A stretch of 44,682 nt of DNA from Lachnospiraceae bacterium (GTDB taxonomy: Bacteria; Bacillota; Clostridia; Lachnospirales; Lachnospiraceae): assembly GCA_024403415.1 (NCBI GenBank), contig JAKSRY010000017.1:1-44682 (forward strand). Direction: 5' to 3'. The notes beneath the pieces are model-generated. The model saw only the letters and a program-made list of their open reading frames with translations. It did no database searches and was not told where the DNA came from. A program made the position numbers and the translations under genes. Below, in pieces: positions 6,369-14,003 of the stretch. Position 1 is the first letter of the stretch. The number at the start of each line of letters is the position of its first letter.

Positions 6369-7700
6369 TCACTCCAATTCTTTCATAACACTCATATACG
6401 CGGGGCGGATTATTTTATTCATACAGATAAGTTCTTCTATTCTGTGCGCACTCCAGCCAACAATTCTGGCAATTGCAAAAAGCGGTGTATATAGTTCAAC
6501 CGGAATTCCCAGCATGTCATATACAAACCCGCTGTAGAAATCTACGTTTGGACATACCCCTTTATATATATGCCTGCTGGAATTGATAAGTTTCAGGCCC
6601 TCTTCTTCAACAATGTTGTAGAGTTCCATATCCGAATCCTTACCCTTATTATGAGCGAGTTCTTTAACATACTCCTTAAATATAATTTCGCGAGGATCCG
6701 ATAATGAATAAACGGCATGACCTAATCCATATATAAGTCCTTTATTGTCAAAGACTTCACCTGCTAATATTTTAGAAAGATATGCTCGAATTTCATCGCG
6801 GTCTGTTGTGTCACTTATATTTTCTTTGATATTTTTCATCATTTCCATCACTTTAATATTAGCACCACCATGTTTTGGACCTTTAAGTGATGACATAGCT
6901 GCCGCAATGGCTGAGTATGTATCTGTTCCTGCAGAAGTGACTACTCTGGTTGTAAACGTTGAATTATTACCACCACCATGTTCCATATGAAGTATAAGGG
7001 CAATATCAAGAATATGTGCTTCAAGTGGTGTATATTTTTTATCCGGCCTTAACATAAGCAGTATGTTTTCGGCTGTTGAAAGATTCGGATCCGGTCTATG
7101 AATAAACATACTGTCATAATTTTCAATGTGATTATATGCATGATATCCATATATTGCCAACATAGGAAACTGTGCAATTAACAATAAACATTGTCTTATG
7201 GAATCTTCCAAAGCCATAGAAGATATATTCTCATCATATGATGCCAGCGTAAGTATGCTTCTGGTCATACTGTTCATGATGTCCTTAGACGGAGCCTTCA
7301 TTATAACATCACGCGTGAAGTTGGTGGGTAATGTGCGATTTTCAGATATTATTTTCGTAAATTCAGCATATTCTTTATCCGTTGGTTTTTTACCAAACAA
7401 AAGCAAATATGCTACTTTCTCAAAGCCGAACTCCCCGGGCTTTATTTCATCAATTAACGAGTTAACTTTATAACCTCTATACCACAATTCTCCTTCAACA
7501 GGTACATTCACTCCATCTACATTTTTCATAGATGTAATTTTTGAAATGTTGGTAAGTCCTGTTAATATACCTTTTCCATTAATGTCTCTAAGCCCCCTGT
7601 TTACAGAGTACTTCTCGTACATATTCTCTGTGATATTGTCGTTTTTTAAGCAGATATCTTTCTGCTTTGTTGAATAATCCAAAATGTTTTTCTTTGCCAT
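6369..7700 (-). CDS. Citrate synthase
   Basis: A 443-residue enzyme that condenses acetyl-CoA and oxaloacetate to citrate, feeding 2-oxoglutarate and glutamate synthesis in an anaerobe. The catalytic triad is visible: His241 in HMEHGGGNNSTF, His328 in YGLGHAVYSLSDPR and Asp387 in NVDFYSGFVYDMLGIP. The 2-methylcitrate versus citrate preference cannot be fixed by eye. The ATG at 7700 follows GAAAGGAG. It is monocistronic here; its 5' leader of about 210 nt carries a terminator and looks regulatory (7728-7913). The 3' end is bounded by REP-like copies. Confidence 0.92.
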   Translation of the reverse strand: MAKKNILDYSTKQKDICLKNDNITENMYEKYSVNRGLRDINGKGILTGLTNISKITSMKNVDGVNVPVEGELWYRGYKVNSLIDEIKPGEFGFEKVAYLLLFGKKPTDKEYAEFTKIISENRTLPTNFTRDVIMKAPSKDIMNSMTRSILTLASYDENISSMALEDSIRQCLLLIAQFPMLAIYGYHAYNHIENYDSMFIHRPDPNLSTAENILLMLRPDKKYTPLEAHILDIALILHMEHGGGNNSTFTTRVVTSAGTDTYSAIAAAMSSLKGPKHGGANIKVMEMMKNIKENISDTTDRDEIRAYLSKILAGEVFDNKGLIYGLGHAVYSLSDPREIIFKEYVKELAHNKGKDSDMELYNIVEEEGLKLINSSRHIYKGVCPNVDFYSGFVYDMLGIPVELYTPLFAIARIVGWSAHRIEELICMNKIIRPAYMSVMKELE

Positions 7701-7727
7701 GTGTTTGTTCTCCTTTCAATCAATCCT

Positions 7728-7913
7728 ATATAACGCAAAAAACCACCATAAAGGTGGCAGGATGAATAGCACGCATGACAAATAATGCTGCAAATCCTCT
7801 GCCTGACGAAATTAGCTGACGGGCTGGGCTGAGGTAGCCTTCCTATACAGGATACGCCCCAAAAATTGGTTCTTCCGCTGCTTAAATAAGCACTCGACAT
7901 TTTTGCTTTTTGT
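7728..7913 (-). ncRNA. Candidate riboswitch/attenuator leader of citrate synthase
   Basis: On the minus strand a leader runs from a putative start near 7913. One stem-loop is GGGGC (7860-7856) with GCCC (7829-7826), enclosing GTA/TAC and TCCT-GTAT-AGGA. GGCA..GGAT (7803-7794) can pair with ATCC..TGCC (7763-7756). Finally CCACC-TTTAT-GGTGG (7757-7743) is followed by TTTTTT, an intrinsic terminator about 40 nt before the citrate synthase start. The TGCC arm of the long-range helix shares two bases with the terminator stem, so they compete. It does not match any riboswitch consensus that I recall. Confidence 0.6.
7737..7757 (-). terminator. Leader terminator before citrate synthase
   Basis: The 5-bp GC-rich stem CCACC/GGTGG with a TTTAT loop is followed by six T's. 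It lies between the promoter and the gene it precedes, which implies premature termination as a control step. Confidence 0.7.
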
Positions 7914-7919
7914 AAGTTC

Positions 7920-7925
7920 ATTATA
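7920..7925 (-). promoter_or_regulatory. -10 box for the citrate synthase leader
   Basis: TATAAT on the minus strand, about 220 nt upstream of the gene. No convincing -35 hexamer is seen, but a GTTCA..TGAAC inverted repeat (about 7929-7950) overlaps the -35 zone and could be an operator. Confidence 0.45.
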
Positions 7926-8010
7926 ATATATGAGTTCACAGTACTCTATGAACATATTATTAACAATTTAAAAATTTTTATTAAGAATGCAATTAGATTC
8001 TTTGAATATT

Positions 8011-8039
8011 AAAAAATCCCTCCTTTGAAAAGGAGGGAT
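8011..8039 (-). terminator. Rho-independent terminator of the chemoreceptor gene
   Basis: On the minus strand, TCCCTCCTT pairs with AAGGAGGGA, followed by TTTTTT. It lies about 125 bp downstream of the chemoreceptor stop. The rest of 7940-8164 holds only REP-like copy 5. Confidence 0.85.
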
Positions 8040-8125
8040 AATAAAAGAATATCGCTATCATATTTCTAAAAGACAGTACAAAACTGATGGCATATTAAAT
8101 ACTACCGTCATACGAATCAGTAGTA

Positions 8126-8148
8126 AATGAGCCAGTAACTCCGTCCCC
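8126..8148 (+). repeat. REP-like copy 5
   Basis: GAGCCAGTAACTCCGTCC preceded by AAT and followed by CC, 16 bp beyond the chemoreceptor stop codon. It is the best-conserved copy away from the RAYT gene. Confidence 0.75.
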
Positions 8149-8164
8149 AAGTGGTCCACCAGGG

Positions 8165-10384
8165 TTAGATCACAAGGTGACTCATACTATCCGTAAGTGT
8201 CTCAACCTGTTTATCCAGATCCCCTGCTTCATCAGCAAGCGATACTGCTGTACTAACCTGAGAAGCAATTGAGTCAGTCACGTTTCTTGCAACCTCAGCT
8301 GCCTTTTCTGATACAGTAGCTATATTGGTTATAGATTCAGCAATCACTTCCTTATCTTCTACCATCTGACCTACATTATCTCTAATCGCGTTAAGACCAT
8401 TAACCATGTCATCAACACAGGTAGCAATGTCTGTAAATACTGCATTTGTATCGTCAACTGCATCTCCCTGTTCTTTGATAAATTCGGTTGTATTCTTAGC
8501 CGAAGCTGTAGCTCTCTGCGATACTGCACGAATATTGGCAAGTATCTTATCAATCTGTGCTGCTGCCTTCAGTGACTCATCAGCAAGCTTTCTGATTTCT
8601 TCTGCAACTACTGCAAATCCACGACCTGCTGCGCCTGCTCTTGCAGCTTCGATAGAAGCATTCAGTGAAAGCAAATTGGTCTGATCTGAAATATCATTAA
8701 TAACACCTACAAAATCTCTGATTTCATTGGTCTGATTTATAACAGCGCCAATTTCCTCTGCAAGCTGATTAACAAGTCCTGTTGCAACTTCTGATTTCTC
8801 ATTAAGCACAACCATTGCATTACGTCCCTTCTGTGTTGACTGTAATGTTCTTTCAACAGTTTCGCTTATTCTGTCGGTGCTCAATACCACTTCATCCATT
8901 TTAGCTGAGAAATTGTTCATCTGTGTTGCGCACAAATCAGCATCCTGTGCCTGGCTTTCAGATCCCTGAGCCACCTGATCCAGTTCTGCAGAAATATCCT
9001 GCATGATTGTGCTCATATTATCTGACGCATCATTAACCCTCTTAGCTGAATTAGAAACATCGCCACTGAATCCCTGAACGCGTTTCATAATATCATCTAT
9101 ACCGGCGACAGTCTCATTAAGGGTATCAGTAAGCAACCTTAATTCGTCTTTTCTCTTAGTCTTGAATGTTCTTGTAAAGTCACCGTGAGCAACCTTTTCA
9201 AGATCTCCACATACCTGATTTAATGTTCCACTGATTCCTCTTGAAATAACAGATCCAACCAACAGAGCAACAATTATTCCTATAAGAACCATGACAATTG
9301 TTACTGTCTTAATTCCGGCCATTTCCTGAGTAATATTGTCACATGGAATTAATGCACAGAGTGCTATTCCTGTATCATCAATCGGATAATAATAGTAGTA
9401 ATGATCTACACCATTATGTTCAACTACTTCACCTTCAATTATTTCACCCTTTGCAACGGAATCGAGATAATACTGCTGGCTGGCAAACTCTGATTCACCA
9501 TCAGGAAGGAATGTATTCTCTATCTGATCACCATTCTTCTTCTGAGCCATGGTAATCTCCTCCTGATCCTTAACTACACCGGCAAAAGCTCCGTCACCAA
9601 AGTCAAGCGATGACAGCATGTCTCTTACGTTCTGTGCATCAAGGTCAATGATTACAGCACCATCATGAAGCATAAATAACTGAACATATGCGAATTTATA
9701 TGAATCAGGATCACCAAAATACAACTCATCAATGAATGGATGCTTGGTTATCCAGCCATTCATAACTGTACCATCCTTAAATAAACTTGCTTCCGGCTTA
9801 TCCCACCATTCAGCAAACCTGCCATGATCTGACTGTCTGATTTCTGTTTCACTTCTATTGATGTTCATAAAGGCTTTGCCTCGCTCACATACAATATAAA
9901 AGTCAGAAACATAGTCTGTATCTTTTACATAGACACCCATTTCATTGGTAACGCTGTTAAAAGAATCCTTTGCTTCTTTGGTATCCTTTTTATATGTTAC
10001 CTTAAAGTATTTTGTTACCGTCTGATTTCCATTCAAACTGGTTGCTTTAGTTTTAATGGATGAAAGAACCATCGAAAGATTGTTTGCTGTGGCATTCATT
10101 GCAGAACGTACACTGCCGGTATACTTGTCAACAACAACCTTTGATGCAGTATTATAAGAAATAATACCCAATGCAATAATAAGAATAACCGGAATGAAAT
10201 ATGCTCCCAGCAAAGTATTACTAATTTTATAATATCTGGTTCTTTTAACCAGACTTTCGCTCGTATCCTCTGCCTTTGGTGTACTACTTTTTTTCTTAAT
10301 AAATTTAGGCAATTCTATTTTAGGCATCTTGAAATTGAATTTCTTTCCTGCCTTCTCAGTTTTGTTCTTCTTAATCCCCTTCAT
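8165..10384 (-). CDS. Methyl-accepting chemotaxis protein
   Basis: A 739-residue transmembrane chemoreceptor. Residues 1-47 are a long basic cytoplasmic leader (many Lys, [16 protein letters not shown]). TM1 is about 55-77 ([18 protein letters not shown]). An extracellular Cache-like sensor of ~270 residues follows, then TM2 about 355-378 ([20 protein letters not shown]), a HAMP linker and a signalling hairpin whose tip reads [18 protein letters not shown] and [16 protein letters not shown]. No C-terminal CheR/CheB-tethering pentapeptide is seen. The ATG at 10384 follows AGGAAGG. It is monocistronic with its own terminator. The ligand is unknown. It implies a chemotactic and probably motile ancestry. 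Confidence 0.93.
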   Translation of the reverse strand: MKGIKKNKTEKAGKKFNFKMPKIELPKFIKKKSSTPKAEDTSESLVKRTRYYKISNTLLGAYFIPVILIIALGIISYNTASKVVVDKYTGSVRSAMNATANNLSMVLSSIKTKATSLNGNQTVTKYFKVTYKKDTKEAKDSFNSVTNEMGVYVKDTDYVSDFYIVCERGKAFMNINRSETEIRQSDHGRFAEWWDKPEASLFKDGTVMNGWITKHPFIDELYFGDPDSYKFAYVQLFMLHDGAVIIDLDAQNVRDMLSSLDFGDGAFAGVVKDQEEITMAQKKNGDQIENTFLPDGESEFASQQYYLDSVAKGEIIEGEVVEHNGVDHYYYYYPIDDTGIALCALIPCDNITQEMAGIKTVTIVMVLIGIIVALLVGSVISRGISGTLNQVCGDLEKVAHGDFTRTFKTKRKDELRLLTDTLNETVAGIDDIMKRVQGFSGDVSNSAKRVNDASDNMSTIMQDISAELDQVAQGSESQAQDADLCATQMNNFSAKMDEVVLSTDRISETVERTLQSTQKGRNAMVVLNEKSEVATGLVNQLAEEIGAVINQTNEIRDFVGVINDISDQTNLLSLNASIEAARAGAAGRGFAVVAEEIRKLADESLKAAAQIDKILANIRAVSQRATASAKNTTEFIKEQGDAVDDTNAVFTDIATCVDDMVNGLNAIRDNVGQMVEDKEVIAESITNIATVSEKAAEVARNVTDSIASQVSTAVSLADEAGDLDKQVETLTDSMSHLVI

Positions 10385-10430
10385 TTAAGTACCTTCCTAA
10401 TAAATGGTTATAGTTTACCTCAATTGATTT

Positions 10431-10436
10431 ATTATA
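10431..10436 (-). promoter_or_regulatory. Extended -10 promoter of the chemoreceptor gene
   Basis: TGGTATAAT on the minus strand (TG-N-TATAAT), about 47 nt before the ATG. The -35 position reads TACATA, which is weak, as expected for an extended -10 promoter. Confidence 0.5.
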
Positions 10437-10471
10437 CCATAATAACTGTAATATATGTACATATAAAACTC

Positions 10472-10677
10472 CTATATCATCGAATTTTTATGCCATCTTC
10501 CACTCAGGTAATACAGCCACGTTATTGTAAATCCTACTCCAAAACCAAATAATTTCCTACGATAATCGTATCTACCGTATTATATAATTGTTGTAATAAA
10601 GATCCGAGCAGTACAGGCAGTGCAAATTTCACCACATGTTTCCATGGCGTACCCTCTGTCATTATATTTTTCTTCAT
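10472..10677 (-). pseudogene. MATE-family efflux pump remnant with an internal deletion
   Basis: The minus strand starts MKKNIMTEGTPWKHVVKFAL, then LQQLYNTVDTIIVGNYL, the first helix of a MATE exporter. After about 47 codons that frame stops. A second frame overlapping the junction reads FGVGFTITWLYYLSGRWHK to a TAG, which resembles the extreme C-terminus of MATE proteins. Most of a ~450-residue gene is thus missing between two retained ends, with a frame change at the scar. This fills the 10385-10709 gap. The start context GGACGGAGTTACC is also close to the REP consensus. Confidence 0.7.
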
Positions 10678-10709
10678 TCAAGGTAACTCCGTCCTAAAAA
10701 TAACTATTT

Positions 10710-13700
10710 TTATAGATCAGTCACTCTCACCCTCAGTTTTTCTCCTTTAGCAACATCCTTTTGGCTAAAAGAGACAATCTTTGCGGTAATATTATTCTCC
10801 TGCGTATTCATGATAGTACTGATTGACTTTTTATAAGCCAAAATCTGCCCTGCATATTTTCCGCGAAGTCGACTTTCGAAACTTTCTTCATCCGCATATT
10901 TCTCATCGACATCTGATTTATAATCTATAATTCTGTAGCTTCCATCCTTCATTAGCAGTACTAAATCGGCCGTTCCATGCATCCACACATTGCCTTCCCC
11001 GGCATCCTCGTAGAAGAAAGAAAAAGGTAGCTCGGTGTATGTCTTCTCTATCTTTTCATTCATTTTCTCAGCATACCACCACTTTCCATAGGCCATAAGT
11101 ACTTCATGAATGAAGGTTTCATAATCCTGAAGTTCGTTTGATGGAATATTCACTATATTTTCACTGATTGCCTGATGATAACTTGCATCAATTATTTTCA
11201 TCGCATCCAGATTGGCTGCATCCATCTGCTCTTTGGTCAGTGTAATCCTGTTAACCAAAAGTTCAAGCGATCTGTGCATTACCGTACCAAACACGCCGCC
11301 TCTTGGCCGAGCCATTGCTCCTTTTTGCCCCTCATCATTCGTCGGTTTTCCTGCAGACTCATCTTCAAATTCACTTGGACTGTGAGATGTAAATATAGGA
11401 TTTTTGCTTTCTTCGGAACACATTTCGTCTCTTAGAATATCTAATTGAGCTACTCCAAATGTATTCACCGGCAGAATATTCTCATGCTCATCAATAATCG
11501 TATCTACCGATGGAAGTAATTCCAGATCATAACCTTCCGAAAACAGGCAGTGGCTTTTGGCATCCAGTCTGTCCATAAAAATAAAGGCCTGCTTTGCTCG
11601 CGTACATGCAACATATTCCAATCTTATCTTTTCTGCTGCATCTGCCATGGCAGCTCTTGTTCTGACAGCTTCATCCCTGTTGTATCCTACCCACGCCAGG
11701 GTATCCCGGTCCTTAATCTTATATGTAATACTCGGATAAAAATTATTTCCCTCACGAAATGCATTATCTCTGAATGTTGCATTTTCCTGACGGTTGGCCC
11801 ATATTACAATATTTCCTTCAAGCCCCTTAGCTTTATGAAGGTTCATGAATCTGACCGCATCCAGAGAATCATCCATAACCAGCTGATGCTCAAGCTTTGT
11901 ATAAATATATACTTTCATCGCATCCAACAGAGCAATACCATTTGCCGCGGTATTGTTAAGAACCATTTCTGTCATCTGTATGACTTTGGTCGTAATATCT
12001 GCAACTTCATCCTCGGTATACCTCGTATCCATATCAAACAGAAGATTTATATGATTTCGAAGATAAATTAATTTACCACTGTCAGAAAGGCTTTCTGTTT
12101 CATTCTGTAACAGCATAATCAGTTTATCTGCCGTGTTTTCATCCATGCCGGCGGTCTGAAATTTTTCTGATACAGCAACTCTGTTTTCCTTAACATACGG
12201 ATTCAGTAACCATTCATATATTTTGCAAAAATTATTAAGTACTCTATTTGTCGTAAGGTCTGTTTTGGAATCCATCACAAGAGGTATCCCATATCTTTTC
12301 AGCGTATCTGCATAAATGTCCATATCAGTCATATATGCACACATTATCAAAAAGTCTGAATATCTTATTTTTCTGGTATAAAGATTCCCCTGCTCGTCAT
12401 AATCCACAATAGTGTGATTGCCACCTGTCAGGTTCAGAATTAAATCTTTAATACTCTCCGCATCGGCTTCGCAGCACCCCTCAGCGGCAGCGATTGGATT
12501 CTTATATTTATACACTCCTGCTATAACATCGGCAGTCATCACGTTGGCCGGAATCTTCTTTACTGCATTCATCGGTATATAGGGACTTCCGGGAGTGATA
12601 TCTTTTGCTGCATACTCCTTATTAACCCAGTCTATAATGAGTTCATTGGAGCGATAATTGTCAGCCAGTTCCAAAACTACGGCATTTTCCATTGCTGACA
12701 TGTCTGCCTTGGTTGAAAAATATACATCCGGTTCAGCACCACGGAAACGATATATTGACTGCTTTGGATCTCCCACCACAAAAAGAGCTCCATCACGAAG
12801 TTTTTCCCCTGCTTCGTCCCTGCATATCAATCGAATCAAATTTTCCTGAACATGGTCAGTATCCTGGAACTCATCTACATAAATACACTTAAATTTGCCC
12901 GCAAGATATCTCCTGGCCTCTTCGGATTCTTTAAGCAGTTCCTCCGTCTTCTGGATAAGCAAATCGTTATACAAAACTCCGGAAGGCAACCTGTCAAAGA
13001 AATAGTCTGCCGCCTGTTTTGCATATTCAATATACGGACGATTGATATAGTTCTCATAGCCGCCAAGAAGATTGTTCATTGCCGCAGCATTACTCTCTGC
13101 ATAAGTCCTTAATTTCATAAGTTCTTCCGTATACCCGGCAACTTCTTCCTTTGCAGTCTTCTTATCCGCTCTCTTATTTTCAATCAGATACTTTTGCGAA
13201 GGATTTTTAATAATATATGAAACCGTATCCGGAATATTTACCATAAGTTTCATTATTTCCAGCTCATTACCATCTATAAGCGCTGCAACAATCTTTTTTC
13301 CGTATGATGTCAGATATTCATCAGATATCTGATCAAGGCTTCCTGCGTTTTGGTGATAAACATATGCGATATCGCTGATTATCTCGTTTTGAACATACGC
13401 AGCATATGGTGCAGCTCCATTGGCAAAAGCAACATCATCAACATCGGGTAGGGATACAGTAAAATTCGTATCCTTTGAAGCAGCTATAACCTGATCAGTA
13501 ATGCTTCTTAATCTTTCAAGTACACTCTTTTTATATTTTCCGGCCTTAAGTAAAATGTCCCAGTCTTTTCTTGAAAGTCCTTCCGCAAAATGAAGAAAAC
13601 AGTCATCTTTAAGCCTTTTTATCTCCTCCTCTTTAAGAAGATTCAGTTCCATAGGCATGCCTGCGTCCAGACTTCTCTCTTTTAACAGTCGGTTGCAAAA

Positions 13701-14003
13701 GCTGTGAATTGTAGATATCTGCATCTGGTCGATGCTGGTTATCACTTCTTTCATGCCCTCAAAATCCGACTGTTTATGTACTTCCTTTACAACACGCTCC
13801 TTTAATTCTCTCGCGGCAGCATTTGTGAAGGTAATCGCTACGATTTCCCTTGGCAGTAATCCATGTTTTAACTGATTGATAATACGGCCTACGATAAGTG
13901 TCGTCTTTCCTGCACCGGCACCGGCTTCAACAAATATATTTTTATCCAGTTCAGATACAATCAGTTTTCTTTTTTCCTGTTCCGTTAATTTGTTTTCTAT
14001 CAT
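10710..14003 (-). CDS. addA: AddA-like ATP-dependent helicase/nuclease (UvrD family)
   Basis: About 1097 residues. It has Walker A VEAGAGAGKTTLIVGRI near residue 30, motif Ia AITFTNAAARELKERV, motif II YVDEFQDTD, motif III GDPKQSIYRFRGAEPDVY, motif V MNLHKAKGLEG and motif VI EYVACTRAKQ. A C-terminal PD-(D/E)XK nuclease carries HGTADLVLL and YRIIDYKSD. This is the AddA subunit plan: 3'-5' helicase plus nuclease acting on double-strand ends to prepare recombination. The start is placed at the ATG at 14003, which overlaps the AddB stop as ATGA. An upstream in-frame ATG (14018) is less likely. Confidence 0.85.
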   Translation of the reverse strand: MIENKLTEQEKRKLIVSELDKNIFVEAGAGAGKTTLIVGRIINQLKHGLLPREIVAITFTNAAARELKERVVKEVHKQSDFEGMKEVITSIDQMQISTIHSFCNRLLKERSLDAGMPMELNLLKEEEIKRLKDDCFLHFAEGLSRKDWDILLKAGKYKKSVLERLRSITDQVIAASKDTNFTVSLPDVDDVAFANGAAPYAAYVQNEIISDIAYVYHQNAGSLDQISDEYLTSYGKKIVAALIDGNELEIMKLMVNIPDTVSYIIKNPSQKYLIENKRADKKTAKEEVAGYTEELMKLRTYAESNAAAMNNLLGGYENYINRPYIEYAKQAADYFFDRLPSGVLYNDLLIQKTEELLKESEEARRYLAGKFKCIYVDEFQDTDHVQENLIRLICRDEAGEKLRDGALFVVGDPKQSIYRFRGAEPDVYFSTKADMSAMENAVVLELADNYRSNELIIDWVNKEYAAKDITPGSPYIPMNAVKKIPANVMTADVIAGVYKYKNPIAAAEGCCEADAESIKDLILNLTGGNHTIVDYDEQGNLYTRKIRYSDFLIMCAYMTDMDIYADTLKRYGIPLVMDSKTDLTTNRVLNNFCKIYEWLLNPYVKENRVAVSEKFQTAGMDENTADKLIMLLQNETESLSDSGKLIYLRNHINLLFDMDTRYTEDEVADITTKVIQMTEMVLNNTAANGIALLDAMKVYIYTKLEHQLVMDDSLDAVRFMNLHKAKGLEGNIVIWANRQENATFRDNAFREGNNFYPSITYKIKDRDTLAWVGYNRDEAVRTRAAMADAAEKIRLEYVACTRAKQAFIFMDRLDAKSHCLFSEGYDLELLPSVDTIIDEHENILPVNTFGVAQLDILRDEMCSEESKNPIFTSHSPSEFEDESAGKPTNDEGQKGAMARPRGGVFGTVMHRSLELLVNRITLTKEQMDAANLDAMKIIDASYHQAISENIVNIPSNELQDYETFIHEVLMAYGKWWYAEKMNEKIEKTYTELPFSFFYEDAGEGNVWMHGTADLVLLMKDGSYRIIDYKSDVDEKYADEESFESRLRGKYAGQILAYKKSISTIMNTQENNITAKIVSFSQKDVAKGEKLRVRVTDL

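Noticed and set aside
7820-7860. Plus-strand similarity to the M-box (Mg2+) riboswitch core (GAGGTAGCC … CTATACAGGATACGCC)
   Set aside because: The order of conserved blocks does not hold and no plus-strand gene follows. The minus-strand leader of citrate synthase with its own terminator explains the structure better.
7646-7939. 97-codon minus-strand ORF across the citrate synthase leader
   Set aside because: It overlaps the terminator and start region in another frame, is Cys/Arg/Ser-rich and has no ribosome binding site; the region behaves as structured RNA.
10680-10695. Possible sixth REP-like copy (GGTAACTCCGTCC)
   Set aside because: Only the second half of the motif matches, and it coincides with the plausible ribosome binding site of the MATE remnant.
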